From CAYWLQ01 sp964458775 (GTDB lineage Bacteria > Myxococcota_A > Polyangia > JAAYKL01), in the NCBI GenBank assembly GCA_964458775.1, contig CAYWLQ010000166.1, forward strand, positions 1 through 12,211: a stretch of 12,211 bases of DNA, given 5' to 3'. The stretch's first letter is position 1. Each line of letters begins with the position of its first letter. A model generated the notes under the pieces. That model searched no databases and was not told where the DNA came from. It was given only the letters and a program-made list of their open reading frames with translations. Positions 9,166 through 12,211 of this stretch are shown here, piece after piece. The position numbers and the translations under genes are program-made.

Positions 9166-10158
9166 TCAGAAATCACTGGGCGAAGACACTGCGCACCTAA
9201 ATCCGTTATAATCGCTGCGATTTGAAAGGATGTCCCAGCTGCGGAAGGACACACGTGCAAGGGATGGGCTGGTTTCCCAAGAACCGCCCCTCAACACGCG
9301 GTGTTGTTTAACATTTGTATTATGCGGGTTTTTTATCGGCCCCATACTGTAATAGTTGCTTTCGTACCAGTCGTCTGTCCATTCCCATACATTGCCTATC
9401 ATATCATACAACCCATATGGACTCTTGCCGCGAGGATATGCCTCGACAGGCGATGTTGTAAAGTACCCGTCGTCATAACCTGTCGCGATAGTCAATCCCG
9501 ACTCTTTCTTCTTAGCAGTTTCATCTGCAATATTGGCAACCATCTCCGTGTCAGCATAACCTTCGTTTCCCCACGAATACTTCCTACCGTCTGTCCCTCT
9601 GGCACCTTTTTCCCATTCGGCTTCCGTAGGCAGTCGTTTTCCCGCCCACTGACAATAGTCGGCAGCATACTGCCATGGTATACAGTTAATCGGATGATTC
9701 CCCCGTCCGCTATTATTCCAATTGCAAGCCCATGCCGAATCCGGCAGTTCTTTGTCCAAATAATACGGCATTGTAAGCCCCTCTGATTTACAGACGCCGG
9801 CACTTACACACTCTTTATATTCATCTGCTGTTACCTCATGCCTGTCTAAGTAATAAGCACTAAGATATACCTGTTTGTAAGGATTCTCATTATATGCGCA
9901 TTCCTTGTCCGCAGCCTCGTTACACCCCCTACCAAAATCGCCGGACGGTATAGCACACATGGGACCTCCCTTGCCGGTGGGTGAGGCTGAACAACCGTTG
10001 GTAAACCATCCGTCTTTTTTGAACTCCACAGACTCCTTATTGTCTTTGGTTTGAAATTCCGCAGAAACGTTGCTGTCGTCTTTTCCGCATCTGCTACAAC
10101 CGCATACCCATAACAGAAAACAAGTTACAGTTATCTTAATAACAATACTTTTAAACAT
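9166..10158 (-). CDS. FGE/SUMF1-fold lipoprotein lacking catalytic cysteines
   Basis: Signal VCGC gives Cys21 as probable lipid site. From about residue 60 the protein shows the formylglycine-generating-enzyme (FGE-sulfatase) fold: YYLDRHEVTADEYKECV, then GKRLPTEAEWEKGARG, then GLYDMIGNVWEWTDDW, then LRGGSW (Arg290-Trp294) and NGFRCA (Cys322). True FGE enzymes have two Cys just after the RGGS motif that oxidise a sulfatase Cys. Here that stretch (ETSPSLARVSFR) has none, so it is not expected to make formylglycine. Many such exported proteins of unknown role exist, and a binding or scaffold role is likely. AAGGAGA (10162-10168) lies just before the ATG. It precedes the two propeller-haem genes on the same strand but 367 bases away, so a shared operon is possible, not shown. 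The fold is certain, the function is not. Confidence 0.85.
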   Translation of the reverse strand: MFKSIVIKITVTCFLLWVCGCSRCGKDDSNVSAEFQTKDNKESVEFKKDGWFTNGCSASPTGKGGPMCAIPSGDFGRGCNEAADKECAYNENPYKQVYLSAYYLDRHEVTADEYKECVSAGVCKSEGLTMPYYLDKELPDSAWACNWNNSGRGNHPINCIPWQYAADYCQWAGKRLPTEAEWEKGARGTDGRKYSWGNEGYADTEMVANIADETAKKKESGLTIATGYDDGYFTTSPVEAYPRGKSPYGLYDMIGNVWEWTDDWYESNYYSMGPIKNPHNTNVKQHRVLRGGSWETSPSLARVSFRSWDILSNRSDYNGFRCAVSSPSDF

Positions 10159-10257
10159 CAGTCTCCTTAACTTTCAAGAATTCTCTGTTCAAAGACCTTA
10201 CTTATTTACTGTATTTTTTTTATTCTGTTAAGTTGATTTATCAAAGTAGTTATCCAT

Positions 10258-10413
10258 ATGAAATACGAGCCGGTCGATTACTACTACTGCGAAACGACCG
10301 GATTCACAGGGGCAAGCGGCTTTCCGAGTTGCAGCGGCCGGCTAAAAATAGATCTCGACACCAAACGATCCTCAAGCGGTACGGCTGCGCCACCGAAATA
10401 CATGCGAATCTAA
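10258..10413 (+). CDS. Possible 51-residue small ORF of unknown function
   Basis: An ATG opens 51 codons beginning MKYEPVDYYYCETTGFTG and ending PPKYMRI before TAA. The codon choice (GTC, TAC, GGC, AGC, CCG) resembles the G+C-richer cobQ side. There is no good Shine-Dalgarno, and the frame is open only to a TGA at 10234 upstream, so it could be a real small protein, a gene remnant or chance. No family is recognised. Its stop codon falls inside the loop of the hairpin at 10403-10420. Confidence 0.25.
   Translation: MKYEPVDYYYCETTGFTGASGFPSCSGRLKIDLDTKRSSSGTAAPPKYMRI
10270..10301. repeat. 7-bp inverted repeat
   Basis: CCGGTCG (10270-10276) and its exact complement CGACCGG (10295-10301) are separated by 18 bases. 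It lies inside the possible small ORF. It may be an operator or RNA hairpin, or chance. Confidence 0.3.
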
Positions 10414-10420
10414 ATTCGCA
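10403..10420. repeat. Compact hairpin TGCGAAT-CTAA-ATTCGCA
   Basis: A perfect seven-pair stem with a four-base loop. No T run follows, so it is not a standard terminator on the plus strand. It could mark the end of the small ORF or be a protein binding site. Confidence 0.4.
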
Positions 10421-10499
10421 ACTCATAAACAAACGCCATTTCGCTTCTGAGAACAGGCTTATGCGACAGCTCGTTTTGCGCTGTTGATATGTAGTAATA

Positions 10500-10528
10500 T
10501 TGACAAGGAAATTTTGAGTGCGTAGCAT
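10500..10528 (+). promoter_or_regulatory. sigma70-type promoter of cobQ
   Basis: An exact TTGACA (10500-10505), a 17-base spacer and TAGCAT (10523-10528, four of six matches) make a good promoter. Transcription would begin near 10535, after the GTG at 10518 and before the ATG at 10581, which supports the ATG as the true start of cobQ. Confidence 0.5.
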
Positions 10529-10545
10529 GGCGCACTGTATGCTAC
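10522..10545. promoter_or_regulatory. Inverted repeat covering the cobQ -10 region
   Basis: GTAGCAT (10522-10528) and ATGCTAC (10539-10545) are exact complements separated by 10 bases. The left arm contains the -10 hexamer and the right arm lies just after the expected transcription start, the usual place for a repressor operator. No regulator gene is in the window. Confidence 0.4.
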
Positions 10546-10580
10546 TCGGCGAAACGATCACCGAAAGAGGAAATTCGAGA

Positions 10581-12110
10581 ATGGAAAGATCTAAATCGGC
10601 GGCGGCAAAATGCCTTGCGATTCTGGGGACAGGGTCGGATGTTGGAAAGAGTATCGCTGTAACGGCACTCTGCCGGATCTTTTGCAATCTGGGCCTGCGA
10701 ACCGCTCCGTACAAAGCCCAGAATATGTCCAATAACTCTTTTGTAACTGTCGAAGGAGGCGAGATCGGTCGCGCTCAGGCGGTACAAGCCGAGGCGGCCC
10801 GAGCGGCGATGCATGTGGACATGAATCCGGTGCTCTTAAAACCCTGTACTGATACCGGTTCCCAAGTGGTGCTTCTCGGAAAAGCGCTCAAACAGGCGGA
10901 GGCGGCGGAGTACTTCTCGAACAACCGACCGCTCTTTCATGCCTCGGTGGAGGCCCTTAATAGACTTAGAGCTCAATATGAATTGATTGTTATCGAGGGA
11001 GCAGGTTCCTGCGCGGAGGTCAATCTCCGAAAGCGCGACTTCGTCAATTTCGAGATCGCACACGCTACGGACGCACCGGTGATTCTCATCGCCGATATCG
11101 ATCGAGGCGGCGTGTTCGCCCAGATCGTGGGAACGTTGGAAATTATTCCTCCCAGGGACCGCGAGCGAGTAAAAGGTATTCTCATCAACCGTTTTCGCGG
11201 AGATCTTTCTTTGTTTAACGACGGGGTGACCTATCTGGAAGAGCGCACAGGGTTGCCGGTGTTGGGGGTGATTCCATACTATTATCATATTGATATTGAT
11301 TCAGAGGACGGAATGCCTCTCGATACGCTGTTGGATCCGCAGGAGACGCCGGACGCTCGAACAATTCGTATCGCCGTGATTCGGCTGCCGCATATTTCGA
11401 ATTTCACCGATTTCAACGCCCTAATTCGCGAGCCATCAGTAACGCTGCACTATCTCTCAAAACCTCGAGATTTGTCTGCGTACGATGCGCTCATTCTGCC
11501 GGGGACGAAGAATGTTCGCTTCGATCTGGAGTGGATGCGAAAGGTCGGATGGGAGAAGGAGATATTGCGGTTTCATCAGAGCGGAAAATCGGTCTGCGGC
11601 ATTTGCGGCGGATATCAGTTGCTAGGTAAACGACTTCACGATCCCTTCGGCGTAGAGGGGCCTTGCGGTTCTTCGGATGCCTTCGGCTTTCTGGATGTGG
11701 AAACCGAGTTTCAAAAAACGAAGATCGTCACTCGAACTGAAGGGCGACTTATGGACGATGAGATGCCGCTCTCCGGATACGAAATTCATATGGGGATCTC
11801 TAGGCTAGGGCCCGACGCGAAACCGTTCGCCAGAATTATGAAGAAAAACGATATCGCGTCTGAAGAGACCGACGGAGCAATAGACGCGCAAGGACTGGTC
11901 TTCGGAACGTATTTGCACGGCCTTTTCGACAACAAGCCGTTTCTCCGAAAGTTCCTGCATTCCATTCGGTCGGATGCGGACTTGGATTCTGCGACAGACA
12001 TACACGTTCGGGACGCCCAGTACGATCAACTGGCCGAGCACTTCGCCGCCCACCTGAATATGGACAAGCTTTTCGAAATTCTCGGCATATCGCCGGTGAC
12101 CGTCTCATAA
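10581..12110 (+). CDS. cobQ: Adenosylcobyric acid synthase (glutamine-hydrolysing)
   Basis: This is CobQ/CbiP, which uses ATP and glutamine to amidate side chains of adenosylcobyrinic acid a,c-diamide in cobalamin synthesis, in the cytoplasm. From the ATG at 10581 the protein has 509 residues, usual for the family. The N-terminal half is the ATP-binding domain: P-loop GTGSDVGKS at residues 16-24, then the signature YKAQNMSNNSFVT, EIGRAQAVQAEAA and NPVLLKP, then IEGAGSCAEVNL. The C-terminal half is a class I glutaminase domain with nucleophile Cys342 in GICGGYQLLG and His446 in TYLHGLFDN. An in-frame GTG at 10518 would add 21 residues, but it lies upstream of the predicted transcript start. 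AGAGG (10566-10570) precedes the ATG. No other cobalamin gene is in view on its left, and no riboswitch is seen. It is more G+C-rich than the genes to its left, which suggests the core-genome side of a boundary. Confidence 0.97.
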   Translation: MERSKSAAAKCLAILGTGSDVGKSIAVTALCRIFCNLGLRTAPYKAQNMSNNSFVTVEGGEIGRAQAVQAEAARAAMHVDMNPVLLKPCTDTGSQVVLLGKALKQAEAAEYFSNNRPLFHASVEALNRLRAQYELIVIEGAGSCAEVNLRKRDFVNFEIAHATDAPVILIADIDRGGVFAQIVGTLEIIPPRDRERVKGILINRFRGDLSLFNDGVTYLEERTGLPVLGVIPYYYHIDIDSEDGMPLDTLLDPQETPDARTIRIAVIRLPHISNFTDFNALIREPSVTLHYLSKPRDLSAYDALILPGTKNVRFDLEWMRKVGWEKEILRFHQSGKSVCGICGGYQLLGKRLHDPFGVEGPCGSSDAFGFLDVETEFQKTKIVTRTEGRLMDDEMPLSGYEIHMGISRLGPDAKPFARIMKKNDIASEETDGAIDAQGLVFGTYLHGLFDNKPFLRKFLHSIRSDADLDSATDIHVRDAQYDQLAEHFAAHLNMDKLFEILGISPVTVS

Positions 12111-12119
12111 ATCGCTTGC

Positions 12120-12160
12120 GGGTAAATTGGGGGTAAATTGGGAGGGGGGGTAAATTGGGG
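12120..12160 (+). repeat. Three G-rich TAAATTGGG repeats, G-quadruplex-prone
   Basis: TAAATTGGG occurs at 12123, 12134 and 12151, each copy preceded by three or more G. The tract reads as G runs of 3, 5, 3, 7 and 4 separated by TAAATT, TAAATT, A and TAAATT, which meets the usual G-quadruplex rule (four or more G runs, loops of up to seven). It starts nine bases after the cobQ stop codon. Confidence 0.7.
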
Positions 12161-12180
12161 ACATCGATAAAGCGGCTCTC

Positions 12181-12209
12181 ACAGTCAAGGAAAATCTTTT
12201 TCCAACTGT
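12181..12209. repeat. Imperfect hairpin at the window edge
   Basis: ACAGT and GGAAAA pair with TTTTCC and ACTGT around a TCT loop, with an internal CAA/A bulge. The window ends before any T run could be seen. It may be the cobQ terminator or the first structure of a repeat element beginning here. Confidence 0.45.
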
Positions 12210-12211
12210 CA

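Larger units (their letters stand above)
10159..10580. other. 422-base divergent spacer upstream of cobQ
   Basis: The left third is AT-rich (eight T at 10214-10221), and on the minus strand it includes TTAACA with a poor -10 for the FGE-like gene. From about 10258 the G+C content rises towards that of cobQ. It contains one possible 51-codon ORF, three inverted repeats and a good cobQ promoter. No cobalamin riboswitch box (GCCACTG or the B12 box) was found. Confidence 0.6.

Noticed and set aside
10258..10420. Cobalamin riboswitch upstream of cobQ
   Set aside because: No B12 box or GCCACTG core on the plus strand; GCAACT and AATCC strings appear only on the minus strand and in the wrong order.
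10518..10580. GTG at 10518 as start of cobQ
   Set aside because: It lies inside the promoter spacer, adds 21 residues not typical of CobQ, and the ATG at 10581 has AGAGG upstream and begins close to the P-loop as in the family.
10304..10732. 142-codon minus-strand frame overlapping the cobQ start
   Set aside because: Antisense shadow of the cobQ N-terminus and leader, with no family resemblance.

Overview
The window looks like accessory (variable) DNA from a diderm, Gram-negative bacterium, joined on its right to an ordinary housekeeping gene. Three of the secreted proteins carry long linkers made almost only of Asp alternating with Thr, Ser or Ala, directly after a lipoprotein signal where the N-terminus is visible. 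Such linkers are familiar from Myxococcota/Bradymonadota-type 'deltaproteobacteria', but that placement is an inference. The c-type cytochromes and lipoproteins fit a periplasm or cell surface. No rRNA, tRNA, CRISPR array or transposase gene was seen.

Left part, plus strand (1-4184): the 3' end of a secreted esterase (SASA / carbohydrate esterase family 6 type, GQSNM Ser and DxxH His visible) is followed by a 1050-residue lipoprotein whose core resembles glycoside hydrolase family 59 (galactocerebrosidase family), with a lectin-like domain and an extra C-terminal beta-sandwich. Together they suggest surface attack on an acetylated, galactose-containing glycan or glycolipid.

Middle part, minus strand (10158 down to 4340): three exported proteins. 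First in the direction of transcription is a formylglycine-generating-enzyme-fold lipoprotein that lacks the catalytic cysteines. After a 367-base gap with its own candidate promoter comes a lipoprotein joining an Asp-rich linker, a seven-bladed YncE-like propeller and a di-haem MauG / cytochrome c peroxidase-like domain. Ten bases further is a PD40-propeller protein with two CxxCH haem sites that resembles the hydrazine synthase alpha subunit (HzsA-related) family. The last two genes are almost certainly co-translated, and this pair of propeller-haem proteins is the most interesting content: a candidate undescribed periplasmic redox module.

Right part, plus strand (10258-12211): an AT-rich divergent spacer, a possible 51-codon ORF, several inverted repeats and a good sigma70-type promoter lead into cobQ/cbiP (adenosylcobyric acid synthase), which is visibly richer in G+C than its left neighbours. 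Just after cobQ lie three copies of a G-rich TAAATTGGG repeat able to form a G-quadruplex, and a hairpin at the window edge.

The 4184/4340 junction is convergent and holds a weak terminator nested in a 9-bp inverted repeat. The 10158/10581 junction is divergent and is probably the border between the accessory block and the core genome.
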